Origin: Candidatus Zixiibacteriota bacterium
Lineage (GTDB): Bacteria > RBG-13-66-14 > B26-G2 > WVWN01
DNA: 64,000 nt
Direction: 5' to 3'
Assembly: GCA_011773985.1 (NCBI GenBank)
Contig: WVWN01000053.1
Coordinates: forward strand, 1 to 64,000
The notes beneath the pieces are model-generated. The model saw only the letters and a list, made by a program, of their open reading frames with translations, was not told where the DNA came from and ran no database searches. Made by a program: the position numbers and the translations under genes. Of this stretch, positions 45,155 through 53,404 are shown in pieces; within the stretch, counting starts at the first letter, position 1, and each line of letters opens with the position of its first letter.

Positions 45155-45892
45155 TCAAACCTCTCGCCTTGTCGCCACGCATATTAATTCGTAATCCGTA
45201 ATCTCGAGCCGCTCGACGCGACCGTATTCCTCGCTAACGAGAACGCGAAGTTCCTCGGCGTCGTAATAATATTTGTATATGTCGTAGCAGCCCTCGTCCG
45301 TATCTCGCAGCTGAACCTGTTCTTTGCCGCCCTCCTGGCCTCGCCAACGGCTGTCCGATACCACGAGCCACCCGTTTTTTTTCACCACCCGGCCCACCTC
45401 CCTTAGAAACCCGGCGTTGCGCGAAACCGGCACGTGCGCGAGAACCCAGTTTAGGGTAGCGCCGTCGAACGTTCGTTCCCGAAAAGAGAGGCGAAACCCG
45501 TCGGCCAGAACGACGTTTATCCTCGAGGCCAAGCGGCGTTCGTCCCGCCGCGCCCCGCATTTTTTTAGCGGCCCTATTGCGTAATCCAAACCCGTTACGT
45601 GAGCGCCGCCCTCGGCCATAAGCGCCGACCATACGCCAACGCCGCAACCTACGTCGACTACTTTCTCCCCCGGCTTCGCGACGTCGGCCAATACTTTCGC
45701 CACGTTGTCGTAACCGTCCTTATAACGTGCGTCGGTAAACATGTCTTCGGCCCGAGGCCAATTGTCGTAGAACGCGGCGTAACCGTCGGAAAAGGCTTCG
45801 TAGTACTCCTTCGTCGACCGAGATAGGGCGCGCAGTTCGCGGGCCTCTTTCAACCGCGTTCTCTTTATGATCGTAGGCCTTATTATAGCCAT
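45155..45892 (-). CDS. Class I SAM-dependent methyltransferase
   Basis: 245 residues. VVDVGCGVGVWSALMAEGGAHVTGLDYA, read in parts, carries motif I and the acidic ribose-binding residue; VGRVVKKNGWLVVSDSRW holds the late motif. The N-terminus is basic (KRTRLKEARELRALSRSTKEYYEAF). The substrate is unknown. GAGGGAAG precedes the ATG. The 92-base gap on its upstream side (45893-45984) holds no visible gene or signal. Confidence 0.85.
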   Translation of the reverse strand: MAIIRPTIIKRTRLKEARELRALSRSTKEYYEAFSDGYAAFYDNWPRAEDMFTDARYKDGYDNVAKVLADVAKPGEKVVDVGCGVGVWSALMAEGGAHVTGLDYAIGPLKKCGARRDERRLASRINVVLADGFRLSFRERTFDGATLNWVLAHVPVSRNAGFLREVGRVVKKNGWLVVSDSRWRGQEGGKEQVQLRDTDEGCYDIYKYYYDAEELRVLVSEEYGRVERLEITDYELICVATRREV

Positions 45893-45984
45893 ACCGCTTC
45901 CCTCTCGTTAAACGCCGGCGCCTCCTTTCCCGTCCCCTCTTTAATTTCGATTGGTACCTCGTAGGACGCTTAGGCCTCCGGTAA

Positions 45985-47070
45985 TCATTGACCCTCCCCA
46001 ATCCTTCCTCCTTCGACGCCATTCGCGTTTACGGAGCACTCGCTTAACAACTGCTCCCATTCTTTTTCAAACTGCGACCTCATTAGCACTTTATCGTCGT
46101 CCGGCAAAAACGACGCCTCGACGCCGTTCAGGCTCAACGTCCTCAGCTCGTCGGCCGTAAAGCCGAGCTTCTGAGCCAATATTAAATATTCCCGGCTGAC
46201 GGACGTATCGAACATCGTGGGGTCGTCGGAATTGACGGTTACCATTAACCCCTGATGGAAATATTGTTTTATAGGGTGAGCTTCAAAGGATTCAACCACG
46301 CCGGTCCTGAAGTTGCTGGTGACGCACAGCTCGAGCGGGATCTGCCTTTCCTTGAGCAGCGATACCAGCTGCGGGTCCTCGTGCGCCCGCACGCCGTGGC
46401 CTATCCGCTCGACGCCGAGCTTGTCGATGCAGGCCCATATGGATTCCGGGCCCGCGGCCTCGCCGGCATGGGCCGTGAGCCTGAAGCCCCGCGCCCTCGC
46501 CTCGCGGAAGACGTCCTCGTACGGGTCGGCGGGAAAGTCGGCCTCGCTGCCGCCCAGGCCGATCCCTATTACCCCTTTGCCGAGATACGGCCCAACTTCG
46601 TCTAGACGCCTCAGGGCAACGTCGGCTCCGTCTCCCCGTATGACGTCGACGATGAGCTCGCACCGGACGCCGAAGTCGCGGCGCGCCCGTTCCTTGCCCT
46701 CGAGCAAACGCTCGGCGATCCCTTGCACCGAGAAGCCCCGCCCCACGTAATCGCCGGGGGAATAGAAGGCCTCGACGTACTTGACGTTCTGCGCGCTGAG
46801 GTCCCGTAGGACCTGGTACGCTATCTCGTCGAAGTCCCGCTCGTCCTTGATGAAGGAGTTCTTCCAAACCCACACGTCGATGAAATGGGCGAAGTCGGTA
46901 TAGGCGAGTCTTTCCCGCAGGTCGTCGGCGCTCTTGATGGAGGGCTCTGTTCCTTCCCTCTGAATAAAATTAAACAGCGTCTCGAGAGGTATGGCCCCTT
47001 CCAAATGGAGATGCAGCTCTACCTTGGGCATTTCGTCGACGAACCGTTGCAACTCGTTAGCGTGAACCAT
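45985..47070 (-). CDS. add: Adenosine deaminase
   Basis: 361 residues. K-V-E-L-H-L-H-L-E-G supplies the first zinc His pair, TAHAGE the third His and catalytic Glu, IGHGVRAHED the base His, and VNSDDPTMF the Asp ligand. It deaminates adenosine to inosine; related enzymes act on adenine, so this substrate is likely but not certain. The start ATG at 47070 has GGAGG about 15 bases upstream. An internal Met 13 codons on is close to the catalytic H-L-H motif. Confidence 0.9.
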   Translation of the reverse strand: MVHANELQRFVDEMPKVELHLHLEGAIPLETLFNFIQREGTEPSIKSADDLRERLAYTDFAHFIDVWVWKNSFIKDERDFDEIAYQVLRDLSAQNVKYVEAFYSPGDYVGRGFSVQGIAERLLEGKERARRDFGVRCELIVDVIRGDGADVALRRLDEVGPYLGKGVIGIGLGGSEADFPADPYEDVFREARARGFRLTAHAGEAAGPESIWACIDKLGVERIGHGVRAHEDPQLVSLLKERQIPLELCVTSNFRTGVVESFEAHPIKQYFHQGLMVTVNSDDPTMFDTSVSREYLILAQKLGFTADELRTLSLNGVEASFLPDDDKVLMRSQFEKEWEQLLSECSVNANGVEGGRIGEGQ

Positions 47071-47147
47071 TTTAATTTAATATTGTCCTCCAGTCGCCGG
47101 CGAAGTTCCGTCGAACGGAGCGCGAAGATGACCTTAGCAGAAAACGG

Positions 47148-47669
47148 TCAGGTAACCCCAAACCTCGTGCCATATTTTTTCCGCGGGAAACTAGACCTTG
47201 CGAACTCGACCTTCCTTTCACCTTTCACGACGGCCTCGTCCGCGTACGCCTCAACCACCTCGCCCACGATCAGCGTCTTATCGCCGGCCTCTATCTCTTG
47301 TCTGACTTTGCATTCCATATGGGCGACGCACTCATCGATAATAGGGACCTTCACCGCGCGCGCCGGCTTCGGCGTCAGGCCTGTCTCCTTGAATTTATCC
47401 ACGTCGTAACCTGTATAGAAGCCGCAATAATATGTCTCTTTTCTCAACTCCGACGGCGCCACGTTTACGACGAACTCCCTCGTGCCGGTTATCAATTTAT
47501 AGGAATAGGCGCCCCTACCTATGGCGCAGGCCAGCAGCGGCGGCCTTTTGGACACCGGCATGCAGAAGCTGAGGGTTATAATGTTCGGCCTATCCGCGAT
47601 ATCGCCGCACGTTATCAGGAAATGCCGCATGGGCCACATAAACTCCAGATACTCGACGTCGACTTTCAT
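47148..47669 (-). CDS. Flavin reductase domain protein
   Basis: 173 residues of the DIM6/NTAB split-barrel flavin reductase fold. NIITLSFCMPVSKRPPLLA (FMN-binding loop), GTREFVVNVAP and VAHMECKVRQEIEAGDKTLIVGEVV are characteristic. It may bind FMN and provide reduced flavin or act as an NAD(P)H:flavin oxidoreductase. GGGAGG precedes the ATG. The 152 bases upstream (47670-47821) hold no gene or clear signal. Confidence 0.88.
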   Translation of the reverse strand: MKVDVEYLEFMWPMRHFLITCGDIADRPNIITLSFCMPVSKRPPLLACAIGRGAYSYKLITGTREFVVNVAPSELRKETYYCGFYTGYDVDKFKETGLTPKPARAVKVPIIDECVAHMECKVRQEIEAGDKTLIVGEVVEAYADEAVVKGERKVEFARSSFPRKKYGTRFGVT

Positions 47670-47821
47670 TTTATCTTACCTCCCGTCGTTCGTTTAATCG
47701 GACCACCTACGTATTGCGAAATCCTGTTAAGCGAAGCGGAATGGAATTCGAGCCGGAGGCGGAAGGCCGGCGCCGCGAACTCGTGTCCGGCATCGTCTAA
47801 CGCGGCCGGTCTTATCCCCGT

Positions 47822-48556
47822 CTAAGCCCCTCCGTTATCAGCGCGGCGCTTCCGGCCCTTTACTATCAAGACCTCTCCCAAGGTCGGCAGGAGTTTGCCT
47901 AGAGCGACGGACCAAGGTCTGCGCGTCGACTCTGCGGGGATGAAGCTCACGACGTTGGAAGTAACTTCTTCCACCGCGAAGCGGTTGTCGGCCAGGAGCC
48001 GCTTGAGCCACGGCAACGTAAAGAGGCGGATGTGGCCGCCGAAACGCCAGCTCAGCGCGGGCGAGTAGAACTTAGGGCTCCGGCCGAAAAGCATCCGCAG
48101 CCGGCTGGTGAGGCTCGCGACGTTCGGCGTACCCAATATTACGATGCCACCCTCTTTTAACACCCTACGGCATTCCCCGAGAAAGAACTCCGGGTCGTAC
48201 AGGTGCTCTATCAGGGCGCCGGCGTACACGGCGTCGAACGTCGCGTCGGCGAAGGGGAGGGGGTCCTTGCTTACGTCCGCCACGTGGGCCTCGATGCCCT
48301 TGTCTATCGCCTTCGCCACGAATTCCGCGACGAGGTCCACGCCGAAGACCCTATTGCCGCCCTCGGAAAACAACGTCGACGCCGTTCCGTCGCCGCAACC
48401 CACGTCCAGCACGGCCAACGGCCGGCCGAGGCGCCGCCGCTCCGCGCCCACCATCCTCACGCACGGCCTTATGCGCGCCCAACGTAGTTCGTCGAACGCG
48501 TACTCTCCGCCGTACCTCGCTCTATGGAACTCCAGACTATCCGTTGCCTTCCTCAT
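47822..48556 (-). CDS. Class I SAM-dependent methyltransferase
   Basis: 244 residues with A-V-L-D-V-G-C-G-D-G-T-A-S (motif I), VFGVDL, and FDAVYAGALIEHLYDPEFF, then LKEGGIVILGTPN, matching the Methyltransf_11/23 class often found in lipid or glycan modification. The target is unknown. There is no ribosome site before the ATG at 48554-48556. A perfect TATAAT lies only five bases upstream, so the mRNA may be leaderless. Confidence 0.82.
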   Translation of the reverse strand: MRKATDSLEFHRARYGGEYAFDELRWARIRPCVRMVGAERRRLGRPLAVLDVGCGDGTASTLFSEGGNRVFGVDLVAEFVAKAIDKGIEAHVADVSKDPLPFADATFDAVYAGALIEHLYDPEFFLGECRRVLKEGGIVILGTPNVASLTSRLRMLFGRSPKFYSPALSWRFGGHIRLFTLPWLKRLLADNRFAVEEVTSNVVSFIPAESTRRPWSVALGKLLPTLGEVLIVKGRKRRADNGGA

Positions 48557-48561
48557 CTTTT

Positions 48562-48592
48562 ATTATAGATACTCACCGCCCATCCCCGTCAA
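48562..48592 (-). promoter_or_regulatory. Possible sigma-70 promoter giving a leaderless mRNA
   Basis: Minus strand TTGACG (48587-48592) and a perfect TATAAT (48562-48567) with a 19-base spacer, two longer than ideal. The -10 box ends six bases from the ATG of the methyltransferase gene at 48556, so transcription would start at about the start codon. A chance match is possible. Confidence 0.4.
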
Positions 48593-48596
48593 CCCC

Positions 48597-49391
48597 TCAG
48601 CCGACTTGCTCCCGGCCGACTTTCCGCGCAACGAACAACGCGACGTTGGAGTAATGGCCCAGGCCGTGCTTTTCAATTTCGGCTCCGAACTTCGACCAGA
48701 CTTCGTCGAAGGAAGCGGCCCGAACGCCGTATATCTCGGGGACGTTTTCGCAGGCGAAGTGGACCTCCGCCGCGGCCTGCGCCGCGGTGAGTTTCTTAGC
48801 CGTGTAGTAGCGTGCCTTCCTGAGGAGCTCGAATCCCTCCTTCTCAAGCATCGTTTCGTAATCACGGGCGGCGAGCCACGTGCAGTTGCATAGATAAGAG
48901 AACGTGGCTACCTCGAGCTCCTGCGCGCGGGTCTCGCTCTCCTCGGGAGGCATCGCCGTAAAGCAGAAGAAGCCGCCAGCCCGGAGGACCCTGGCCACTT
49001 CCGCGAAGGCCTTACGCACGCCGTCCCCACCCCTCGTCATGTGGATGTCTTCCAACCCCAGAAAGTTGACCGCCATATCAAAGGTCGCGTCCGGGAACGC
49101 CATTTGCGTAGCGTCCATCGTGACGGCCTCCACGCGGCCCCCAAGCCCCAGCGTTCTAACATTTCTCCTTAAAGCGTCGACGTCGCGCCGCGACACGTCT
49201 ATCCCGACGACCTCGACGGCCTTCTCGCGCTTGGCAACCTCGGCGGCGAAGTACCCGTAACCGGCGGCGACGTCGAGGATGCGCATACCCGGCCTAACCG
49301 GCAAGGCCGCGGCAACCCTCGCCCGCAGCCCCTCCAGCTTTGAAAAATAAGTCGGGTATTCGTCGTCGGATACGTATTCTTCCGTCGTCAT
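48597..49391 (-). CDS. Class I SAM-dependent methyltransferase
   Basis: 264 residues. RILDVAAGYGYFAAEVAKRE (motif I variant A-A-G-Y-G-Y), VVGIDVSRRDVDALRRNV, DATFDMAVNFLGLEDI and VARVLRAGGFFCFTAMPP are class I methyltransferase motifs. The start ATG at 49391 is chosen; a TTG 21 codons upstream has no support. The substrate is unknown. It is followed after 40 bases by another methyltransferase gene, so two are adjacent here. Confidence 0.82.
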   Translation of the reverse strand: MTTEEYVSDDEYPTYFSKLEGLRARVAAALPVRPGMRILDVAAGYGYFAAEVAKREKAVEVVGIDVSRRDVDALRRNVRTLGLGGRVEAVTMDATQMAFPDATFDMAVNFLGLEDIHMTRGGDGVRKAFAEVARVLRAGGFFCFTAMPPEESETRAQELEVATFSYLCNCTWLAARDYETMLEKEGFELLRKARYYTAKKLTAAQAAAEVHFACENVPEIYGVRAASFDEVWSKFGAEIEKHGLGHYSNVALFVARKVGREQVG

Positions 49392-49469
49392 ATCCGAAAT
49401 AGCAGAAACGGGACCCTCACGTCGTAATGGGGTTCGAAAATTTTCATATCTCAAATCGCACGCACGCGG

Positions 49470-49862
49470 TTAACCCTCGCCCTCAAACTCGTCCAAGACG
49501 TCCGGCGGCAACAGCGCCTTCCCCGCCGGCGTCATCTTACCCGCTTGCAGCATCTTAAGCGCGCGTCGCCTGTTATGTTCGGACCACCTGCTCCCCCTCC
49601 GCCGCCGCGAGAAGCGACGCGTGAACTTTTCGCCGTCGACGGGCTTGATGACGCCGTCGATCCACCCGTAGCAGATGGCTTCCTCCACCGCGCCGTCATA
49701 CGGAAGCGACGGCCTGCCGGAGGCCTTTTTATAGAAAACCAACCAAATCTCGGTCTTGGCGCGGTGGCGTTCGGCCAACCAGCGCCGCCACTCCTCGCGG
49801 GTTGCGACAACCAGCGTCTCGCCGACGTCCGTACTCGCTAATTCCTTACGCGGGTCGGATAT
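49470..49862 (-). CDS. YdeI/OmpD-associated-like protein, C-terminally short, start unclear
   Basis: The frame reads T-R-E-E-W-R-R-W-L-A-E-R-H, then EIWLVFYKKASGRPSLPYDG, AVEEAICYGWIDGVIKPVDG and RWSEHNRRRALKML, all matching the YdeI-like family (its role in cationic peptide resistance is only suggested). The conserved W-x-x-W-L part lies upstream of the first standard start (TTG, 49778). In-frame codons back to the cupin stop offer only ATA (49862) or CTG (49814), so the start is unusual or damaged. The product ends soon after GKMTPAGKALL, some 60 residues earlier than usual. Confidence 0.6.
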   Translation of the reverse strand: MSDPRKELASTDVGETLVVATREEWRRWLAERHRAKTEIWLVFYKKASGRPSLPYDGAVEEAICYGWIDGVIKPVDGEKFTRRFSRRRRGSRWSEHNRRRALKMLQAGKMTPAGKALLPPDVLDEFEGEG

Positions 49863-49874
49863 TAAACAGCGAAG

Positions 49875-50219
49875 CTATACTGCGCCGTGCGGCACGAGGC
49901 AGAGGAACCGGAAGGGCGCCGCGCCGGTATTCTTGAAGTAATGCTTTTCTTTGGGTGGCACGAAGACCACCGTTCCCGGCTCGAGCGGAAATTCTCCCTC
50001 CTCGCCGCCGGCGACGCCCTCGCCGGCCAGCACGTAGACTTCGTGCTCCCAACCGTGGGCATGGAAGGGCGTGTGGCCTCCCGGCTCGAGCTCGAACTCG
50101 CGCATCGCGAAGCTGGGCGCGCCGTCGTCTTTTTTTATCAACCAGCGTATCTTGACGCCCGCGGCGCCTTCTTGTTCGACGTCGTCCTGGCGGACGTCGA
50201 TAGCTCTGCGAACTAGCAT
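49875..50219 (-). CDS. Cupin-domain protein
   Basis: 114 residues, one conserved barrel. G-H-T-P-F-H-A-H-G-W-E-H-E-V-Y-V-L-A-G carries cupin motif 1 (His, His, Glu, His) and PPKEKHYFKNTG motif 2 with another His. A metal-dependent role is likely, but substrates of such small cupins are unknown. AGGAGGG precedes the ATG. Confidence 0.85.
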   Translation of the reverse strand: MLVRRAIDVRQDDVEQEGAAGVKIRWLIKKDDGAPSFAMREFELEPGGHTPFHAHGWEHEVYVLAGEGVAGGEEGEFPLEPGTVVFVPPKEKHYFKNTGAAPFRFLCLVPHGAV

Positions 50220-50239
50220 CGGCCCTCCTACGTTGAGCG

Positions 50240-51202
50240 TTATAACTCGTCGTAAATTTTCGCCAACGACTCCAGGCCCGCCGCCTCGGCCTCCCGCGCC
50301 GCGCGGAGCGCCTCGGCCGCCTCGGCCCGCCGGCCCCTGTCCTCGATGTGCTCCGGCTGCCGGCCTATGAACGGGAAAAGCTCGACGACCTTCTTCAAGT
50401 TGTCGGCCACGACGTCGTAATTACTTATAGCTTCGTCAAAAAGGGCGGATACGTCGCCCAAGCGCTCCTTCGCCTCTTTCAGAAATTCGACGGCGAACCG
50501 GCGACACTCGTGCCAGACGGCGGCGTTATACGCGGCCCCGAGGCTGTGGGCGGTCCCGTCCTCGAGCGCTTTTATCCATTTGTCGAAGCCGGCCAAGCCG
50601 GCCTTGTATTTAGGGAACACCCATTTATTCGGGCTTTCGGCGAACGCAAGCGCGAAGGCCAGCGCCTCCCTCACGGCCCTGCGGTCGTCCGCGGCCTCCC
50701 CCTTTACGAGCGAATACATCTCTAGAACGCCGACGTCGGTCTCGCCCAGTTCCTGCCAAGGTTTGGGGCCGGCGCCGTCGTCGCACCGCGCGCCGGAGTA
50801 ATAGTAGCCGACGTCGTCGTAGCCGTAGACGACGTAGTACTCGGGGATATCCAACTCCCAGCCGTACGTCGGGAGGCCGTTGTCGAGCGCGAGCTTCGCG
50901 TTATCCCAAATCAGTTTACGTTTCTCGTCGAAATCGGCGTCTTTCCTGGTAGCGAACAAGCCGCGGCTCGAGTAGCCGACGTTCTTCCCCAGCGTACGTA
51001 GCATTTCGGTGTTCCAAGCCGTGGGGCCGCTGGGGCAGACGACGTCGTGGACGTTGAGGATGAACGCGTGTCCCGTCGCGCCGAAGAGCCACGCGTCGGC
51101 AACCTCGAGCCCCAGGTAATCAAGGCAACCCTTGACGCAGCCGAGGTGCGATACCCACCGCGGCGTCCACCGCAAACCGTCGAGCATTTTTCCCACCGTC
51201 AC
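50240..51202 (-). CDS. BtrH_N / C39-peptidase-like protein, unknown function
   Basis: 320 residues. The N-terminal H-L-G-C-V-K-G-C-L-D-Y-L-G and G-H-A-F-I-L-N-V-H-D-V-V-C (Cys22, Cys26, His45, His52) suggest a papain/C39-like Cys-His fold, as in BtrH-like proteins. The middle part (VYGYDDVGYYYSGARC) also fits. The C-terminal half is helical with repeated Ala/Glu. No substrate or partner is known. It starts at GTG (51202), overlapping the next gene's stop; the two are probably co-translated. Confidence 0.55.
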   Translation of the reverse strand: MTVGKMLDGLRWTPRWVSHLGCVKGCLDYLGLEVADAWLFGATGHAFILNVHDVVCPSGPTAWNTEMLRTLGKNVGYSSRGLFATRKDADFDEKRKLIWDNAKLALDNGLPTYGWELDIPEYYVVYGYDDVGYYYSGARCDDGAGPKPWQELGETDVGVLEMYSLVKGEAADDRRAVREALAFALAFAESPNKWVFPKYKAGLAGFDKWIKALEDGTAHSLGAAYNAAVWHECRRFAVEFLKEAKERLGDVSALFDEAISNYDVVADNLKKVVELFPFIGRQPEHIEDRGRRAEAAEALRAAREAEAAGLESLAKIYDEL

Positions 51203-52167
51203 GCCTCCTTCGCTCTACTTTCGGCCAAATTCCTCGCGAACAGCTGCTGCGCGCGCAACAGCGACGCCAGCAAAGACGCCAGAAAAATTTTAACGTTGTC
51301 CCTTTCGCCCAGTAAGTCGTGAATTTTCCCGCCGAGGTTGGATTCCGGCGCCTCCTCCCCCGCGCCGTCGACCCAACGTCCTATCGGCTCGAGATATTCA
51401 TCGAGCAGCGCCGCCCGCTCGAAGCCGTCGGTCCCCCGCCGCGGCATAACCGCGCGCCACTTCCCGGCGCCGACGCTGGAGATGATTATGTCGTAGCGGC
51501 GGAACGCCTTGTGGTGACACGGCCCCCAGCCGCCGGCGCCCTCCACGTCGAAGACGCCGAGGTCCTTGGCCTCCGGGTCGCGCTCCCTTATCTTCGTCTC
51601 GAGCGCCGCGGCCGCCGCCTGGTAGGCTTCCCGTTGCGGCGAATCGCCCGGGAAAAAACCTCCCAGCCAGAACGCGAGGTTAAGGCAGAGACGCTCGACG
51701 TACAACTTCTTTAACTCGTCCCTCTCTCCCAATAAGCTTCGTATGTGTCCTTCGATGGCCCCGCCCGGGTCGCACGTCCGCAGTAGCGCCCGGTACCCGC
51801 TTTTGCCCTCCGACGGTAGCCAATTCCGGAGCGCTAAATAGTAGGCCCAAACCTTCTTCCAGCGCTCGTCGGCGACCGACGCTAGATGGCCTATCGCGAG
51901 TTCGGCCGGCTCGCGCGCGCCGATGGCCCCGCAGAGCGCGAGGATGCTCTCCTCGACGTTCCAGTTGCAAATCTCCAACGCGACGATCTGCTCTACGATC
52001 TTTTCGTAACTGCGGCCGAACGGGCCGGCGGCATCGCGCAGCTTGCGCAACCGCGTGAGCTCCTTCTTCGCCGCGCCGCCGTGCCGCCCCCACCGGTGGC
52101 GCGCGACGACCTCACGCTCCCAAACGTCGTCGGCGCTCGGCGCGTCGTTCTCGCTAGTTGCGGCCAT
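51199..52167 (-). CDS. Hypothetical protein
   Basis: 322 residues with no recognised family. It is rich in helices and charged residues, with a Trp-rich segment (RWKKVWAYYLALRNWL) and G-G-W-G-P-C-H-H-K-A-F near the centre. It is not membrane-bound by hydrophobicity. It overlaps the BtrH_N-like gene downstream by four bases, so the pair may act together. It could be a locus-specific protein; no homologue comes to mind. Confidence 0.6.
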   Translation of the reverse strand: MAATSENDAPSADDVWEREVVARHRWGRHGGAAKKELTRLRKLRDAAGPFGRSYEKIVEQIVALEICNWNVEESILALCGAIGAREPAELAIGHLASVADERWKKVWAYYLALRNWLPSEGKSGYRALLRTCDPGGAIEGHIRSLLGERDELKKLYVERLCLNLAFWLGGFFPGDSPQREAYQAAAAALETKIRERDPEAKDLGVFDVEGAGGWGPCHHKAFRRYDIIISSVGAGKWRAVMPRRGTDGFERAALLDEYLEPIGRWVDGAGEEAPESNLGGKIHDLLGERDNVKIFLASLLASLLRAQQLFARNLAESRAKEA

Positions 52168-52238
52168 ATCTCACTCGCTTTCGACCCCGTCCGCCGAGAA
52201 TAAAAATAAACACACCTCCGCGCCGGCCGGACCAGGAT

Positions 52239-52673
52239 TCAGGCGCTGCCCTCTAAGGTCTTAGGAATATGGCCTATTATGTCTCGAGCGCCGGGGAGGT
52301 GTTTCCGCTCCGAAATCCAGAAGCTCAGCCCTTTATACTTACCCGACGACTTGCGGTAGGACCCCTCCCAAAACCGGAACTTCTCCACGGCGAACGTCGC
52401 CTTCGGCTCGAAGAGCGCCCCCGCCTCCGGGTGCACGTACACGCGCAGTTTTTTGCGGCCCACGTTGACCGTCAGGAAAGGCCGGCCCCGCGAGAGAAAG
52501 ATGACGCCCTCGCCGCCCATCGTCTTCACGCCGTCTAGGCGCCGCGCCCACCCGTCGACGACGTACGCGACGAGTTCCCGGAGGACCTCCGCCGCCTCCG
52601 CCGAGGGAAGCCTTTCGGCGCTCTCCCGCCAAAACGCCTCGCCCACCAGGTCTTCAACACGCCTCCTGCCCAC
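52239..52673 (-). CDS. Hypothetical protein
   Basis: 144 residues. A helical N-terminal half is followed by a beta-rich part (GGEGVIFLSRGRPFLTVNVG, then KKLRVYVHPEAG), faintly like DUF5655/DUF1801-type proteins. It is not assigned. The gene follows the exported-protein gene by nine bases. The codon composition matches neighbours, which supports a real gene. Confidence 0.6.
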   Translation of the reverse strand: MGRRRVEDLVGEAFWRESAERLPSAEAAEVLRELVAYVVDGWARRLDGVKTMGGEGVIFLSRGRPFLTVNVGRKKLRVYVHPEAGALFEPKATFAVEKFRFWEGSYRKSSGKYKGLSFWISERKHLPGARDIIGHIPKTLEGSA

Positions 52674-52682
52674 GGCAGCCTC

Positions 52683-53255
52683 CTACTCGACTACCTCGCC
52701 CGAGGCGAGTTCGATTCGGATATCGCGGAACTCGTCGGCGCCGTCCGGGCCCACGCGGCCCGTTACCACCTTCAAGACGACGACGCCCGCTTCCTCGTCG
52801 AGGTAATGCTCGCCGCCCCACCACCGCGAGCTGGCCGTGAACGGGACCGCGGCGATCTCCTCTCCGGTCAACAAGTCCTCCAACGCAAACTTTTTAACGA
52901 GGTCGCCCTCCGGGCCGTATATCACGACGACGTTAGGGCCGTAGCCGACCTTCCCCCATTCGTCGAACGTGACGACGTAATCGCCGGCGTCGGCGACGAG
53001 GACCCCGTGGGGCGCCGACGGGTTCGCGAGCTCGCGGGCCCATAGCTCCTGCGCGTCGCGCGCGGGGAAAGCCCGGTACAGCGTGCCGCGGGCGTGCGTC
53101 ACACCTTCGCCCGGGACGACGTGCAAAAAATATTCCTCGTTCGCGGCGTAGTAGTCCTGCTCGGTCGGCGGGAGCCAGGAGTCGGCCGAGGCGACGCCGG
53201 CTAGCGTAACCGCAAATACGGCGCTTATATTTAACGTTCTATATACGCGGTACAT
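52683..53255 (-). CDS. Exported hypothetical protein
   Basis: 190 residues. A signal peptide (V-Y-R-T-L-N-I-S-A-V-F-A-V-T-L-A-G-V-A-S-A) is cleaved before D-S-W-L-P-P. The mature part is beta-rich with repeated GDYVVTFDEWG and a Trp/Gly segment (RWWGGEHYLDEE), reminiscent of extracytoplasmic repeat or beta-propeller fragments. The start is ATG at 53253-53255 with GGAGG upstream; the longer frame has no function. It was not assigned to a family. Confidence 0.7.
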   Translation of the reverse strand: MYRVYRTLNISAVFAVTLAGVASADSWLPPTEQDYYAANEEYFLHVVPGEGVTHARGTLYRAFPARDAQELWARELANPSAPHGVLVADAGDYVVTFDEWGKVGYGPNVVVIYGPEGDLVKKFALEDLLTGEEIAAVPFTASSRWWGGEHYLDEEAGVVVLKVVTGRVGPDGADEFRDIRIELASGEVVE

Positions 53256-53351
53256 CCCGAACCTCCGTGGCGTAATAGCCCCCATAATTAACAGCGCCTC
53301 GAGGCGCCGTCAAGGTTATTTTTCGTTCGCGCTAAGGGGGGAAATAAAAAA

Positions 53352-53368
53352 CCGGCCGCGAGGGCCGG
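53352..53368 (-). terminator. Intrinsic terminator after the TolB-like gene
   Basis: CCGGCC / GGCCGG (53352-53357 and 53363-53368) with a GCGAG loop. On the minus strand it is followed by TTTTTT. It lies about 40 bases past the TolB-like stop codon. Confidence 0.75.
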
Positions 53369-53404
53369 CGGGCGGAACACCCCGCGCGTTTTCTTTTTAT
53401 ACGC

